NCBI GenBank assembly: GCA_030536855.1
Contig: JAUNPK010000005.1
Coordinates: 1 to 64,000, forward strand
Reading direction: 5' to 3'
Length of the DNA: 64,000 nucleotides
From: Eubacteriales bacterium
GTDB lineage: Bacteria > Bacillota > Clostridia > Lachnospirales > Lachnospiraceae
Within the stretch, counting starts at the first letter, position 1, and each line of letters opens with the position of its first letter. The position numbers were made by a program, and so were the translations under genes. Shown piece after piece: positions 1 through 12,900 of this stretch. The notes beneath the pieces were generated by a model. It saw only the letters and a program-made list of their open reading frames with translations. It was not told the DNA's origin and ran no database searches.

Positions 1-60
1 CACTTCATAAGGGTTCTCTTTTTTCTCCCAACTAACAATAAATTTACTCCATCAAACCAT

Positions 61-231
61 ATGAGTAAAGTTATTATTTGTGCAAATCAGAAAGGCGGAG
101 TTGGAAAAACAACGACTGCATTAAATTTAGGAGTTGGACTTGCCAGAGAGGGCAAGAAAGTATTGTTAATTGATATGGATCCACAGGGTTCTTTAACAGA
201 GGCATTAGGATATGATTACAGGAGATGCTGA
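61..231 (+). pseudogene. ParA N-terminal fragment
   Basis: A 56-codon reading frame starts at ATG 61 and encodes the N-terminal end of a ParA/Soj-type partition ATPase: the deviant Walker A motif (KGGVGKTTT, residues 11-19) and the [12 protein letters not shown] segment with its Walker A' aspartate. Family members are about 250-280 residues, so nearly all of the protein, including the DNA-binding and dimer regions, is missing. The frame breaks near 211-220, where sequence coding for a ParM C-terminus begins in another frame, and stops at 229-231. This is the scar of a deletion that joined two partition genes. A functional product is unlikely. Confidence 0.8.
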
Positions 232-490
232 TATTGACGAAGAATATCTTTCTATTATTCGTGCAGAAATCAAGGATTATGCAAAAAGAATATTTAGAAT
301 GATTGGGGAGCAAGGATATAATTTAAAAACAATTCCAATCACCTTTGTAGGTGGTGGAGCTGTGATGATGAAAATGTTTGGCGATTTGAATCAAAGAAAT
401 ATTAAATATATTGAAGATGTAAAATCAAATGCCAAGGGTTATGAGCACTTAGCAAGGGTGTACTTAAAAAGAATCAGACACACTGCTTAA
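212..490 (+). pseudogene. ParM/StbA actin-like partition protein, C-terminal fragment
   Basis: The frame encodes the last ~90 residues of an actin-like plasmid segregation ATPase of the ParM family: the ITFVGGGAVMM segment is the conserved phosphate-2/adenosine loop of the actin fold, followed by the C-terminal helix (NAKGYEHLARVYLKRIR). A full ParM is about 320-400 residues; subdomains I and II with the first ATP-binding loops are absent. It follows the ParA fragment directly in a different frame and precedes a ParR-like gene by 12 nt, as expected for parM-parR. It points to a lost plasmid or integrative element. Confidence 0.7.
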
Positions 491-502
491 GGAGGCGATG
501 GA

Positions 503-955
503 ATGGGAAGAAAATATCCTTATAAGACATATACGATTCGATTAAGAGAAAACAATCGACGAGAAAACGCAATCATGTCAGTAATAGAGGGTGTGAGCTT
601 AAATGAGGACAGATCTCTTAATCAGTTTTTGATAGATGCGGTTGAGTATTATTTAGCTAATATGGATGAATCTGGATATATCAATTCTACAGAAAATTCT
701 TCTAAAAACAGATATGTTCTGCAATGTGAGTTGGAAAGTGAATTAGCAGGTGTTCGTCGTGAAATGCAAGAGTTAAAGCAAGAAATTAGCATGGATGTAT
801 ATGAAAAGATGCTAAGCGTATTGCTTTCAAATGCAATGAATCCTACAAGCGTAATGGTGGATAATCAGCGTAATCTTGATAACCAAGATAACTTGGTAAG
901 TCATGTGGAAGAAGAGGATGATTCTCTGATTGAAGATGTGATGAAATGGAGTTGA
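503..955 (+). CDS. ParR-like small DNA-binding partner of ParM
   Basis: A 150-residue protein with a basic N-terminus (MGRKYPYKTYTIRL) and a predicted ribbon-helix-helix-like segment (residues ~9-50, containing SLNQFLIDAVEYYL), then a coiled-coil stretch (residues ~75-105) and an acidic tail (EEEDDSLIEDVMKW). Size, layout and position right behind a parM remnant match the adaptor (ParR) of type II partition systems, which binds a centromere-like site and the end of the ParM filament. An AAGGAGG ribosome-binding site lies at 489-495. With parM broken, the protein would be an orphan; it could also act as a simple repressor. Family assignment rests on context and architecture. Confidence 0.6.
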   Translation: MGRKYPYKTYTIRLRENNRRENAIMSVIEGVSLNEDRSLNQFLIDAVEYYLANMDESGYINSTENSSKNRYVLQCELESELAGVRREMQELKQEISMDVYEKMLSVLLSNAMNPTSVMVDNQRNLDNQDNLVSHVEEEDDSLIEDVMKWS

Positions 956-977
956 TTTTGATAATTAGAATTAAAGG

Positions 978-1010
978 CAGAAGTTCTTAAATAGAGCTTC
1001 TGTTTTTATT
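978..1010 (+). terminator. Rho-independent terminator after parR-like gene
   Basis: Arms CAGAAGTTCT and AGAGCTTCTG (one G-U pair) with a 5-nt loop are followed by a run of T. It lies 20 nt past the stop of the ParR-like gene. Confidence 0.75.
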
Positions 1011-1111
1011 TGTGTGGTAAAAGATAAGGGTGTTTGATATAATTAATAAATAAGATTTATAATTAGTTGGACAGCAACTAAATTCTAATTTAATCGCGCA
1101 AACTACCAATA

Positions 1112-1620
1112 TTGAATACAGATATTATTAGGAGAAGTTGTTCCAAGATAAGACTTAAAAAGGGCGAGGGCAGAACGCTTAAAGCAGGTGGAGCCTGGGT
1201 TTATAATAATGAAATTGACTGGATGTCAGAGGATGTGACTGACGGACATCTTGTTGAAGTGTTAGATTTTGATGATTATTTCATGGGAATAGGTTTTATA
1301 AACAGAAAGTCTAAGATAACGGTCAGGATGTTGTCGAGACATGAGAGGAATATTGACGATGCATTTATTGAGAAAAGAGTGAGAAATGCAGTAGAGTACA
1401 GGTATGATACAGTGGATACTTCTGCCTGCCGTCTGATATTTGGCGAGGCGGATTTTCTTCCGGGACTGGTGATAGATAAATATTCAGATGTAAGGCTGTA
1501 CATAAAAGATTAAGACAGGTTGAATTCAGGACACAGTCACCGGATCATCCTATATTGTGGGAAGCACAGGAAAGTTATTATCTTAAGTTCTTTATTTTCC
1601 AGGTGGTGGATGAGAAATAA
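1112..1620 (+). pseudogene. RlmI-like 23S rRNA cytosine methyltransferase, internally deleted
   Basis: The first frame (TTG 1112 to stop 1513) matches the N-terminal PUA and linker part of class I SAM-dependent rRNA large-subunit methyltransferases of the RlmI/COG1092 type (KIRLKKGEGRTLKAGGAWVY; FGEADFLPGLVIDKYSD). A second frame, 1507-1620, encodes a typical C-terminus of the same family (TQSPDHPILWEAQESYYLKF, then FIFQVV). About 230 middle residues, including the whole SAM-binding Rossmann fold, are gone, and the junction near 1490-1510 shifts frame. The original start may also be lost: the family begins at about the KIRLKKGEG segment. Catalytic activity can be excluded. That both ends survive shows a simple internal deletion. 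Confidence 0.85.
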
Positions 1621-1686
1621 GAGCTTTAAATAAAAACAATTAAATTGCGATTTAATAAAAAACAAATGATATGAAAAGGTGGTATA

Positions 1687-2985
1687 ATGTTTAGCAAGCA
1701 ATCATTACATGTGGCAATGCTTATGTGGGGGTGTATTTTTAATCTGATAGCGCTTCTATGTATGTATATGAGTAAGAATTTTGATAAAGAAAAGAGAAAA
1801 TGGCTTATGTTAATGCAGATGGATTGCGCTCTGTTGCTGTTTAACGACGCGCTTGCATGGGGGTTTAGGGGAGCAGCTGGTGCGACAGCCGGTGTTATGG
1901 TTCGCGTAAGTAATTTTCTTGTATTTATATTAACAGATTTTATTATCTTCATTTTCCATGGATATGTGAGTACTTATCTTTTTGAAGAAAAGAGTGAAGA
2001 GGAAAGACCTGGAAGACGGATTATGATTGGATATATAGCCGCTTTAGCTGCGGCTGCACTGGTTGTTGTCTCGCAGTTTACGGATTTGTATTATTATATT
2101 GATGCGGACAACTTTTATCATAGAAATCCGGGGTATATTGTTTCGTTTATTTTTCCGGTTATCGTAATGATAATTGATTTACAGATGATTATTCAGTACC
2201 GTAAGAATATAGACAATAAGATATTTGTATCCATTATTCTGTATATAATTCTTCCTTTTGTTATGACATTAGTGCAGATATTATACTATGGAATATCTCT
2301 TATTAATATTGCAATATGTATTTCTGCGATTCTTATGTTTATTATGGCTACGGCAGAACAGAATATGCGGCTTGCAAAGAAGGAAAATGAAGCGGCACAG
2401 CTTAAAATATCTCTTCTTATGTCGAGGATTGCGCCACATTTTATATATAATACACTGGCAACTATAAAAAGATTATGCGTGTCAGACCCGGAACTTGCAC
2501 AGCAGACAGTGTCAGAATTCTCCGGGTATCTGCGCTGCAATCTTGAGACGCTTACCGGAGAGCAGAGAATACCTTTTTCGAGAGAACTTGAATGTGTGAA
2601 ATATTATACATCTATTGAGAAGAGAAGATTTGGTGACAGGGTCAATGTAGAGTTTGAAATTAATGTAGAGGATTTTCTTATTCCCGGACTTACGCTTCAG
2701 CCTCTGGTCGAGAATGCAATTAAGCATGGAATCTGTAAGAAGGATGAAGGGGGAACAGTTAGGATAAGTACAGAGGAAAAAGACGGTATTGTATATATAA
2801 TTGTATCGGATGATGGTGTTGGATTTGATGTGGATAAGATTAATAATGATGAGAGTATCCATATTGGCATTAATAATGTAAGGCAGCGTCTGGAAGATAT
2901 ATGTAATGGCAAACTGGAAATACATAGTACAGCCGGCAGAGGAACAATGGTGGCAGTCACTTTGCCTAGAAAGGATAGAATATGA
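1687..2985 (+). CDS. LytS-type membrane sensor histidine kinase
   Basis: A 432-residue kinase with about seven hydrophobic segments in residues 1-230 and a cytoplasmic His_kinase/HATPase part. The phospho-acceptor is H251 in IAPHFIYNTLATIKRL, the form seen in PF06580 (LytS/YpdA) kinases. The N box is LVENAIKHG (N near 343) and the G1 box DDGVGFD (near 375-381), with a late GRGTMV G2 box. An AAAGGTGG site precedes ATG 1687. It overlaps the response-regulator gene by four bases (ATGA), so the two are translationally coupled. The signal sensed cannot be told. The large surface-protein gene directly downstream is the obvious candidate target. Confidence 0.9.
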   Translation: MFSKQSLHVAMLMWGCIFNLIALLCMYMSKNFDKEKRKWLMLMQMDCALLLFNDALAWGFRGAAGATAGVMVRVSNFLVFILTDFIIFIFHGYVSTYLFEEKSEEERPGRRIMIGYIAALAAAALVVVSQFTDLYYYIDADNFYHRNPGYIVSFIFPVIVMIIDLQMIIQYRKNIDNKIFVSIILYIILPFVMTLVQILYYGISLINIAICISAILMFIMATAEQNMRLAKKENEAAQLKISLLMSRIAPHFIYNTLATIKRLCVSDPELAQQTVSEFSGYLRCNLETLTGEQRIPFSRELECVKYYTSIEKRRFGDRVNVEFEINVEDFLIPGLTLQPLVENAIKHGICKKDEGGTVRISTEEKDGIVYIIVSDDGVGFDVDKINNDESIHIGINNVRQRLEDICNGKLEIHSTAGRGTMVAVTLPRKDRI

Positions 2986-3782
2986 ACATTGTAGCAGTCG
3001 ATGATGAGAAGTATGCGTTAGAGGGTCTTGTTGAGGCAATAGCAGAGGTAAAAAAAGATGCTTCGTTAGTATCATTTTCTAATTCTAAGGATGTTTTAGA
3101 GTATGCAAAAGATAATAAAATAGATGTGGCGTTTCTTGACATTGAATTAGGAAGCATGACCGGAATAGAGGTTGCAAAGAAATTAAAGATAATAAATCCG
3201 CATATTAATATTGTTTTTGTTACAGGTTATAACCAGTATATGCGTGATGCGATACATCTCAGAGCCAGCGGATATGTCGAAAAACCTGTGTCTAAGGAGG
3301 ATATTGCTGAGGAACTGGGTAATTTAAGGAATCCTCTGCCGGATAAAGAGAATGTGCTTGTGGCAAAATGCTTTGGCAATTTTGATGTTTTTGTTAATGG
3401 TGAGAGTCTTAAATTTGAAAGAAGTAAGACAAAAGAAATGCTGGCTTATCTAGTTGATAGAAGAGGAGCTGCTGTTACATCGGGAGAACTGTGTGCTGTA
3501 TTGTGGGAAAATGCAGATTCTGACCACAATACAGGTATATATCTCCAAAAGTTAAAGAAAGATTTAATTAATACTCTGAAAGACGCAGGAGTCGAGGACA
3601 CATTTAAGACATCATGGAATAAATATGCCGTTGACCCGGATAAAATATCCTGCGATTACTATGATTTTCTAAATAATATTCCTGAGGGAATACGTGCTTA
3701 CAATGGGGAATATATGTCACAATACAGTTGGGGTGAACCACAGAATGTATTGCTTTATGATATGGATAAGAAAATAGAATAA
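2982..3782 (+). CDS. Response regulator with SARP-type output domain
   Basis: A 266-residue regulator. Residues 1-118 form a receiver: acidic pair DDE near residue 7, phospho-acceptor D53 in AFLDIELG, and the conserved K in VEKPVS near 101. After a short linker, residues ~125-260 start with CFGNFDVFVNGESLKF and contain a winged-helix region (SGELCAVLWENADSDHNTG) followed by helices, as in the small SARP/BTAD-like regulators that pair with LytS-type kinases in Lachnospiraceae. It is the second gene of the pair with the kinase. The next gene encodes the giant surface protein 180 nt downstream with no clear terminator between, so direct control or co-transcription is possible. Confidence 0.85.
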   Translation: MNIVAVDDEKYALEGLVEAIAEVKKDASLVSFSNSKDVLEYAKDNKIDVAFLDIELGSMTGIEVAKKLKIINPHINIVFVTGYNQYMRDAIHLRASGYVEKPVSKEDIAEELGNLRNPLPDKENVLVAKCFGNFDVFVNGESLKFERSKTKEMLAYLVDRRGAAVTSGELCAVLWENADSDHNTGIYLQKLKKDLINTLKDAGVEDTFKTSWNKYAVDPDKISCDYYDFLNNIPEGIRAYNGEYMSQYSWGEPQNVLLYDMDKKIE

Positions 3783-3963
3783 ATAATTTTTCAGGCATCA
3801 TACACTTTGGTATATTTTTGTCATATTTTGGATGTTAAGATGGGAATAAGGAATGCGTGGTAATGGATATATATGGAGGAAGGAAGATTTGACAGGGAAA
3901 GCTGGCAGTCTTTTTTTCATTACACGAAATTTGATTATTATTACGTAAAAGAGGATGATGCTT

Positions 3964-6900
3964 ATGAGAACTATTGCGAAATTGAGATTAAGGAAAGTAG
4001 TAGCGGGGAGTTTAGCAATAATATTGGTCATTCTTGGCGTGTTTGGTTATGGGGTACCAGTATTGGCTAATGATGACAGCGGTGCTTATTCTGTAAGACA
4101 GAACAGCGCCGGTGAGCCTCTGACTCTGGGAAATCAGAGCAGAGATGCTGAATCGGGTGAGTATTTCTATCCGGATGCTGTTGTTGATAAGGATGCTGTG
4201 AGATCATTAATTATAGCATTCAAGAGTTCAGTATCAGAAGGAAGTAAAATTATTCTTCCTGAAAATACAGCCAATATCACATTGGGAAATGGTACTGATA
4301 CTTATAAGATTATCAATGTTGCCTCAGATACAACAAGTGAGGATGTACAGAATTATATAAGAAGTGTAAGATTTTCACTTGATGCTTCCGACGAAAGTGC
4401 AGATTTGATGATAATTGTTTCTGATGATGAGATTACCGGAACAGTTTATTATGACAGCAGTAACAGACATTTTTATCAGTTTGTGTCCGGAAGTGTTACA
4501 TGGAAAGAAGCAAGGGAGAAAGCTCTTAATATGAGCATTGGAGGAAGACCGGGTTACCTTGCTACAGTTACAAGCTCACATGAAGATGATTTTCTTGGAA
4601 CAGTTGGAAGTAACCAGCTTGGATGGCTTGGAGGAACACGTCTTGTAAGATCAGGAAGTACATTTGCTTATAGTTCACAGACAATAAGTGAAACAGCTGC
4701 CGGAACTAAGGGTATGTATCCTTGGTATTGGGCAGATGGTCCTGAGAAGAATACACAGTTTTTAGACCGTGCAGCAATGTCAAAAAAGAGCTATTCTTCT
4801 TATTCAGGTTTTTTTGCGGATTTTAATTTCGATATGGATGTTCTCGATGTGTATTCTAATAATATAGGTGGTGGCTATCAGAATTTTTATTTTAATAGCA
4901 ACAACTATCAATCATGTGAACCGGTTAATTCAGCAAACTTTACAAGCAGTTGTCTTATCAGATATAACCAGACAGGATCAGATTCTACCAGAAGCTGTTC
5001 ATGGATTGCACGTGCCTATAATGCAACAGGAAATGTATCTGGATATTATGTAGAGTATGGTGATAAGGTTACAGGTGATACTCATGAGAGCGGAGACCCT
5101 GATACAGTAATAGTAAGACTTAAACAGATGACTAATGTGGCAAAGCCATATCTTAGTATTGATTACATTAATGAAGAAATAATTGGCTTTGACAGTAGCT
5201 CAAGCTATAAGATTAAGGTCGGGGAGAGCGGAGAAGAAAGAATATTCTCTGATATGACATCACTTGTCATAAGCGGTGACTGGTTTGGAGAGAGCCTGTA
5301 TGTCAAAGCTTGTGGAGATGGCATATATACTGCTGATTCTGCAGTTACAGAAGTGGCAGTTCCTGAAAGACACTCTGCACCTGTGGGACTTCAGGGATAC
5401 AATAGAACCATATATAATGTAACCTCTGAAATGGAATACAGAAGAGCTGCCAATGCGTCTAGTGGCGCCGAGGCGGGCGAATGGAAGAAAATAACCGGGG
5501 ACAAGGTTCAGAAGCTCCTTGTCGGGGATTATGAGGTAAGATATTCTGCAACTTCATCTTATTTTAAATCAGAGCCGACAACAGTATATGTGGAGTATTA
5601 TGGAGCAGATGTTTCAATCACTACAAGCAGAAAAGTAGATGTGGCTTTAAGTGTAGGTATTACAGGAACAGCATATAACCAGTTTAAGGAAGACCTGACT
5701 AATGCAATTATTGCTAAAAGTCCGTCTTTTGATTTGAACAACCTTAATATAATGTCTGCTACCTCAGTTAATACCAGCGGGCAGAGTTCATTTAGCTGGA
5801 TGCAGTTTGACCACAGCTATTCACCATCAATATATAATAATAATACGTATATTGAAAATACTAATTCGGCAGCTACTCAGTCTGATAATGCATATAACAG
5901 TAAGGACTACCACATTGTCTCAGAGTCAAACGGAACAAAGCTTACATTCTATGGATACGGTTCAAGTGGATACTCTGATTTCATGCTCCTTGAAAATGAC
6001 CAGCAGACAAATAAGAAGTTCGAGTTTGCCATAAAAGAATATTATGCAGCGGATGCTTTATATGGTACAGGTTTCTTCTTTAACTGTAATATGAACAAGG
6101 GAAATTATTCAACAAATGCAGCTGCGTATAATAATAGTGCTCTTAAAATGAGCGGTTATCTTGCTGTTATTGAATATAATGGAAGTTCTGCTACAGGTTT
6201 CAGCGTATATCAGTTTGAGAATCTAAATCTCAGGAATTTTCATAATACAAGTACGAATAATGTGAACGATGCGTTGACAAGCTACAGTACATCTGTTACG
6301 AAAATTGGCTCGGCAAATATTAGCAGCAGCCATGATTTAAGAAAGTTTGTTATAGATGTATCTCCTAAAAAAGTTAAAATATATTATGCAGGATTTGATG
6401 ATGAAACACATGCCGTTACTAATATTACAAGTGAAAGTCAGGCTCAGAGCTTTAATACGTCTAGCAATGGATATAAGGCTTTTTCTAGTATGAAGTTCTC
6501 TAAGTCAGAGACAGATGTTACAGATACTAAGTATATTGGCGGCAATAGCAGTTATTTATTAATGCAGATTAATCTTCCCAGCACATATGGGGGAAGTGAT
6601 TTTGGCCCTATGACTAAATATGGTGCACATGGCTGTTCATCACTTACTAAGGTTGAGATGTCAGAGCTTTCTATGTCTATGGATGTAGTAAAGTCTCTTT
6701 CAGAGACTCTCCGTGAACCTAACTGGACAGATGGGGCAGATAAATTCCTTGTTAACCTGAATGAAGACCCGATTGAGGACTTTGATAATGTATCAGTTAC
6801 AGCGGAACTTTTAAACCGTCTTAAGAATGATGATATATATTACATCGGATGGTGTGGAAAGGACAACTCATCTAAGTCATATGATTTTCTTCAGAAGAAT

Positions 6901-9900
6901 GATTTGAAGGGTTCTGTAATAAGTGTGGATAGTTCTGACACAGCTACAGATTCTTCAGGGAAGAAGTTTTATATAGGAAACTATACTGCACAGATAAATG
7001 CCATAGCAGACTGCATTCTGGGAAGATATGCTAACAGTACTTCTACAGGAGATATAATGCTGCTATCTGATGTTATGTTTAACAAGAATATTGTTATTAA
7101 GAAAGCAGATTCATCTGATACAGCAGATTCAGAGTGGCCGGATGGAAAGTGGCGCATAGATTATTATAATAACTATAAGGCTAAGGATGATGACAGTGCA
7201 TATGTTCCTGAAACAACATGGATGTCAGACTTCCAGTGCGATTTTGACAAATGTGGTGTGTATAAGATTTATTATAACTATGAGGAAGGGGATGAGCCGG
7301 TAAAGGTTATCTCTATTCATGATGCGCCAATTGTCACAATAGATGCAGCCATTACAACAAGCAATTCAACAGGAACTGCTACACTTACGGCTCTTGTGGA
7401 TGATACTAATCAGGCAGCCGGAAAGTCATATACATATAAGTGGAGTTATAAGAATCTTGGTACTGCTTCAAGTCCGATATCGAATCCGGCAGCAGTTGAT
7501 GTAGGTACAGAGAGAACAGCAGGTATCAGTGATATGACAACAGGTGCAGTGTATATCGTTACCTTGGAGGTTACAGATGACCTGTTTGGTTACACTGTTA
7601 TTACCTCAAAGCAGATAACATATATAGCTTCAAGCCAGACGCAGAAAACACCTCCAACAGCATTCTTTTCACTGGAGCAGTCTAATATATTAATGAAGAG
7701 TGGACAGAGCGCAGAAGTTGTAATTACAGATTCGAGCTATGACCCGGCTGGAGCAGCTATTACAGGCAGAACATATAAGCTTTATAAGGTAACAGGTGGT
7801 GTTGCAGAGAAAACAGGTACAACCATAACAGTAACAAATGGCAAATATACTGTTCCTGCATCTACTGTAAGTGGAGAATATGCAATAGGTCTTGTGGTTA
7901 CAAGTGCTAATGGTACATCTTCTGAGATGAAGAGAAACTTTAATGTAGTGAACGATACAACTGCGCCTACAGTAGAGTTTTCTATCGGGAAAGGTACACT
8001 TACACTTGACAACAGTCAGACAACAATGACATTCAATGATGAAGGTGGAAGCGGATATAAAGGATATAAGTACTATGTATCTACATCCTCAGAGACACCA
8101 ACATCCGGACAGTGGTCTGTTATGAGTTTAGGCAACGAGAAGACAGTCACATTCCCTATGATGAATGGCTCATATTATGTACATTATCAGATAGAGGATA
8201 ATGCAGGAAATATAACTACTAATTATGAGGGACCATTTGTAAGAGACCAGATATTAAATACTCCTGATAACTTGGCATTTGCAGAGGGAGATTCACCTGT
8301 ACTTACATGGAATGGTGATGACAGAATTAATGATACAGATAAGGCTTCATATACTGTAACTATATACAAGAATGGAAAGGTATTTGATGAGATTAAGGGA
8401 CTCACTGATAATAAGTACATTGCTGCTAATATTGTAAGAGGCGGTGATGGTACATATTCATACACAGTCCAGACATTGAATTCCGGTAATGCGGATGCCT
8501 CGTCAGATACAGTAAAATATATTTCAGGTCAGATTTCAGATATGAGTCCTGAGCTTGTGTATGTTAAACCTCAGGAATCAGGGGTTAATGGTGGAAATCT
8601 TAATCTTGATGAAGGGGCAACACAGGACAAAATTGACGAGGTATTTCAGGGACATGCAACCCTTGTGAGTGACGCTCCATTAGAAATAATGCTTAATTCT
8701 GATATTAACCTGAAAGAAACACTTGTTATCAGCAACAATATCATTATTAATCTTAACGGACACACTATCAAGGGTCCTGATGGAACTAAGGAGTCTCCAG
8801 ATGGTAAACCGGCACTGGAAGTTGCTTCCGACAATGTAAAGATTATTCTCAGAGGAGAAGGAAAGGTTATCGGAGGAAACGGATATTCTGACAGTGAAGG
8901 TGGAAATGGAGGAGACGGTGGTTCAGGTATCACCTTTGGAGATACAGAAGGAGGTTCACTTGTAACCGGAGAAGATACAACAGTACAAGGCGGTGAAGGC
9001 GGTCAGAGTACTGAAGGAGTCGGAGGAGACGGTGGTTCCGGTGTAGAAGGAAATGATATAGATGCCACAATTGGCGGAGATTTATTAGGTGGTGACGGAG
9101 GAGACGGCGCTACTAAAGGAGGAGATGGCGGCTCAGGAATTGAGACGACCGGCGATTCTAATATTAAGGTCAAAGAAGACGCTGAGATTGGCGGTGGAAA
9201 TGGCGGAGATGGTTCAACAGGTGGAAACGGTGGCTCAGGTATTAATTCTGAGGGCGGTTCCGCAGAAATAGAGAGCGGTTCTAATATTAAGGGTGGAGCC
9301 GGCGGAGATGGTTCTACAGGTGATGGCGGAGCCGGTGGAAATGGTGTTGAAACTACAGATTCTGATGTTGACAACCGTGGTAATGTAAGCGGTGGAGATG
9401 GCGGTTCAAGTACCGGCGGTTCTGGTGGTAATGGTGGTAATGCCTATGACACAGAAGGTGGTAATGTCAATAACTATGACGGAGATACTACCGGTGGTAA
9501 TTCTGGAACAGACACAGGAGAAGGAAGCCAGAAGCCACAGGATGGACAGACTAATAATTCAACCGGAAAAGCCAACGGTGGAAGTATCAATATACCTGAT
9601 ATATCAGAAGATGCATCTGAAGAGGAGAAACAGGCATGGGCTGAGAATGTAAAGAATCAGCTTGATAATGCATTTGGCGAGAATAATGCAGGCTATGACC
9701 CTGAGAATAAGAAGATTATTCTCTATAATGATGTGCAGCTTGAGAATCCACTTGAGCCGGTTTCAGACCTTACAATTGATCTCAATGGACACACACTTAC
9801 GGGACCTGATGGTACAAGAGAGAATCCTGACGGACAGCCGGCAATAAAGATGCCGGATGGCAGTAATCTAAAAGTTGAAAACACTTCTGATAAAGAAGGT

Positions 9901-12900
9901 GGAATATATGGTGGTAACGGATATTCCGGACAGAAGACAGGTCAGGATGGCAACCCTGAGAATGGCGGAAACGGAGGAGATGCTATTCAATTCACCGGGG
10001 CAGGAACTGCTGATATTGGCGAGGATGTTAATATAAAAGGTGGTAACGGTGGAAACTCAAATGGAGCTGATGCCGGAGATGGTGGCTGTGCAATTAAAGG
10101 TTCAGATGTAGATACTACTATAAAAGGCAGTGCTATCGGTGGAAACGGCGGAAACGGCGGATTGACCGGTGGTAATGGTGGAACTGCAATAGACGCAGGT
10201 GATGGAACCGTTGACTTTGGCGAGGAATGTAAGCTTGCCGGAGGAAACGGAGGAAGTGGTGATACAGGAGGAAATGGCGGTAATGCATTAGATTATAGTA
10301 ATCCGGATGCCGATGTTTCTATACCTGAAAATGCTGACGTATCAGGTGGTAAAGGTGGTACATCAGTAAATGGAAATACTGCTAAAGATGGCGAATCATC
10401 TGACAACACATTTAAGCCGGCAGGTGGTGTTATATCTAATCCTGTTACCCAGGAGAATCTGGATACAGTATTTGGCCCAGGGGTTGCAGAATATGATGAA
10501 GACACTAATACAATTAAATTAAACAAAGATGTTGAGTTAGGCGACACGGTTGTTCTGGATAATGATATCAATATTGACCTTAACGGACATACGCTTAAAG
10601 GAACTGACGGAACAACAGAAAGTCCGGATGCAAAGCCTGCATTAAAGGTAAATGGTGATACAGAAGTCACTATAACGGATTCTTCAGAAGATGGAAATGG
10701 TCAGGTTATTGGCGGAAACGGAGCTGATGTATCAAGCGAGGATGCAGCCGGAAATGGTGCTCCAGCCGTAGATATATCAGGAAATGGAACAGTAAACATT
10801 GATAAGGATGTGAATATTATTGGCGGTAATGGTGGCGATAATACTACCGGACCAGCCGGTAACGGAGGCTCTGCGGTTAATGTTTCCCCAGGTTCAAGCC
10901 TGAATGCAGATGGAGATATAACAGGCGGAGATGGTGGATACAGCAGTAAAGGTAATGGCGGAAATGGCGGAAGTGCAGTCAGTGGTTCCGGCGCCGATAT
11001 TAATATCAATGGCAATGCAACAGGCGGAGATGGCGGCAACAGCAACAATGCTGAGGCAGAAGCCGGAAAGGGAGGTAATGTTGTTGATGGAGATCAAACA
11101 AGCCTTAATATGAATGGTGGAGCTATACCTGGTAATGGCGGAACTAATAAGAAAGACAGTGATAATCCGGGAGCAGGAGGAGCTGTATCTGACGTTACAC
11201 CTGTTACATATAATGTTGTAACTGAACTTGAGAGACTGAATTATTCTGGTAATGATACGGTTGAACTTAACACTACATTTGAAGCTCAATTAATATCAGT
11301 ATTAGGAAACAACAGATATGCAAGTCTTCCAGACTCAATTGAGATTAAGATAAATAATGTTGAAACAGTTGTTGAGGTTATAGACAGAGCATTTGAATCA
11401 GAGGAAACATTTGAATATGTTGTATACAGTAAAACAGACGGCAGTATATATATTCCTGCAGCTTATGTAAAAGGAAGTATTTATATCAAGGCAAATCTGG
11501 TTGTTGTTACATCATGTACAGTTTCTACAGAGGAAGAGTTAAAGGATGCAGCTGATGCAGCTGTTGGTATTGTTACATTAGGAGATGATATTAGTATTAC
11601 AGATGAAATCAGCATACAGAACAATACAACTGTGGATGCGGGTGAATATGATATTACAGTTGAAGAGGGCAGAAAGCTGTCTAATGCCGGAAAGATAACA
11701 GGTACAGGAGATATTAATAACAAGGGTACTGTTGAGAATACCGGAAAGCTTAATCCTACAGTAAGAAATGAAGGAATAGTAAAGAATAGCGGAAACGGAG
11801 ATGTTGCTGATCTTATTGACCTTGGAGGAACTGTTGATAATACTGCAACTGTAAATGCAAGACATATAGCTGTATGGTATATTGCTAATAACGGAACAGA
11901 TGATATTCACGAAGAACTTATATCAGAAGGCGAAGGTTACGATGTATGGGTTAATACATTTAAGAATGGAACCAGATATTTCGTTGAGTGGAATACCAGA
12001 GAAGATGGTACAGGTGATAAATACGACCGTAAACAGATTGTAGCCGACGAAAATGTGGAATATATCGTACTTTATGCTATATGGTCAGAGGAAGATGCGG
12101 GAGCTAAAATCGGGGATACATATTATAAGGATCTCAAAGAGGCACTCGAATGGTCAGAAGAAGGTGACACAGTTGAATTAGAGAAGGATAGTGATGTCAC
12201 TGAAAATATAACTATACCGGATAATGTCACCGTCGATACAAAGGGCAATAATATAAATATTGCTGAGGATGTTGTATTAACTGTTGATGGTAAGTTAGAT
12301 GTAACAGAGAATGGAACTGTAACAAATAATGGTGTAGTAGATATTTCTGAGAGCGGCAGCGTTGAAAACGAGAGTGGAAGCATATTTAACAATAAGGGAA
12401 ATGTTAATAACGACGGAACTTTCAATAACAACGAAGGAAGCACATTAAACAATGAGTCCGGAGCAGAAATAGGCGGAGGCCAGCCGATAAGCAATGGCGG
12501 AGACATCAATAATGACGGAAATATCAAGACAACAGTGAAAAACACAGAAGACGGAAAAGTTGATGCAGAAGTCACATGGACAGACAAGGATGGAAACGAG
12601 CACAGCGGTTCATTAAAGGATGTACTTGAATATCTCAAGGAAAATCCGGAAGAAGCATCAGGAGCAAAGGTAGAGCTCAATGAGGATGTGGAAGTGACAG
12701 AACCGTTAGAAGTACCATCAGGAGTAGAATTAAGTGTACCTGATGACAAGAAGCTTAGCATAGGCGAGAACGGAAAGTTAAGCGTCGATGAAGGAGCAGA
12801 GTTGTCTGTAGAAGAGGGCGGCTCAGTAGAGGTAAAACCGGAAGGAACACTTGACAACAACGGAACAGTCAGTGTAGAGGAAGGCGGAAGTCTTGACAAC

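Noticed and set aside
2512-3075. 187-codon minus-strand frame across the kinase/regulator junction
   Set aside because: It lies fully inside two well-supported genes and shows no recognisable domain.
3873-4070. 65-codon frame before and into the giant surface gene
   Set aside because: It overlaps the signal-peptide region in another frame and has no known features; the surface gene's start is better supported.
9003-9374. Proline-rich minus-strand frame opposite the glycine-rich modules
   Set aside because: Proline runs are the complement of GGN glycine codons on the real strand; no ribosome-binding site or family.
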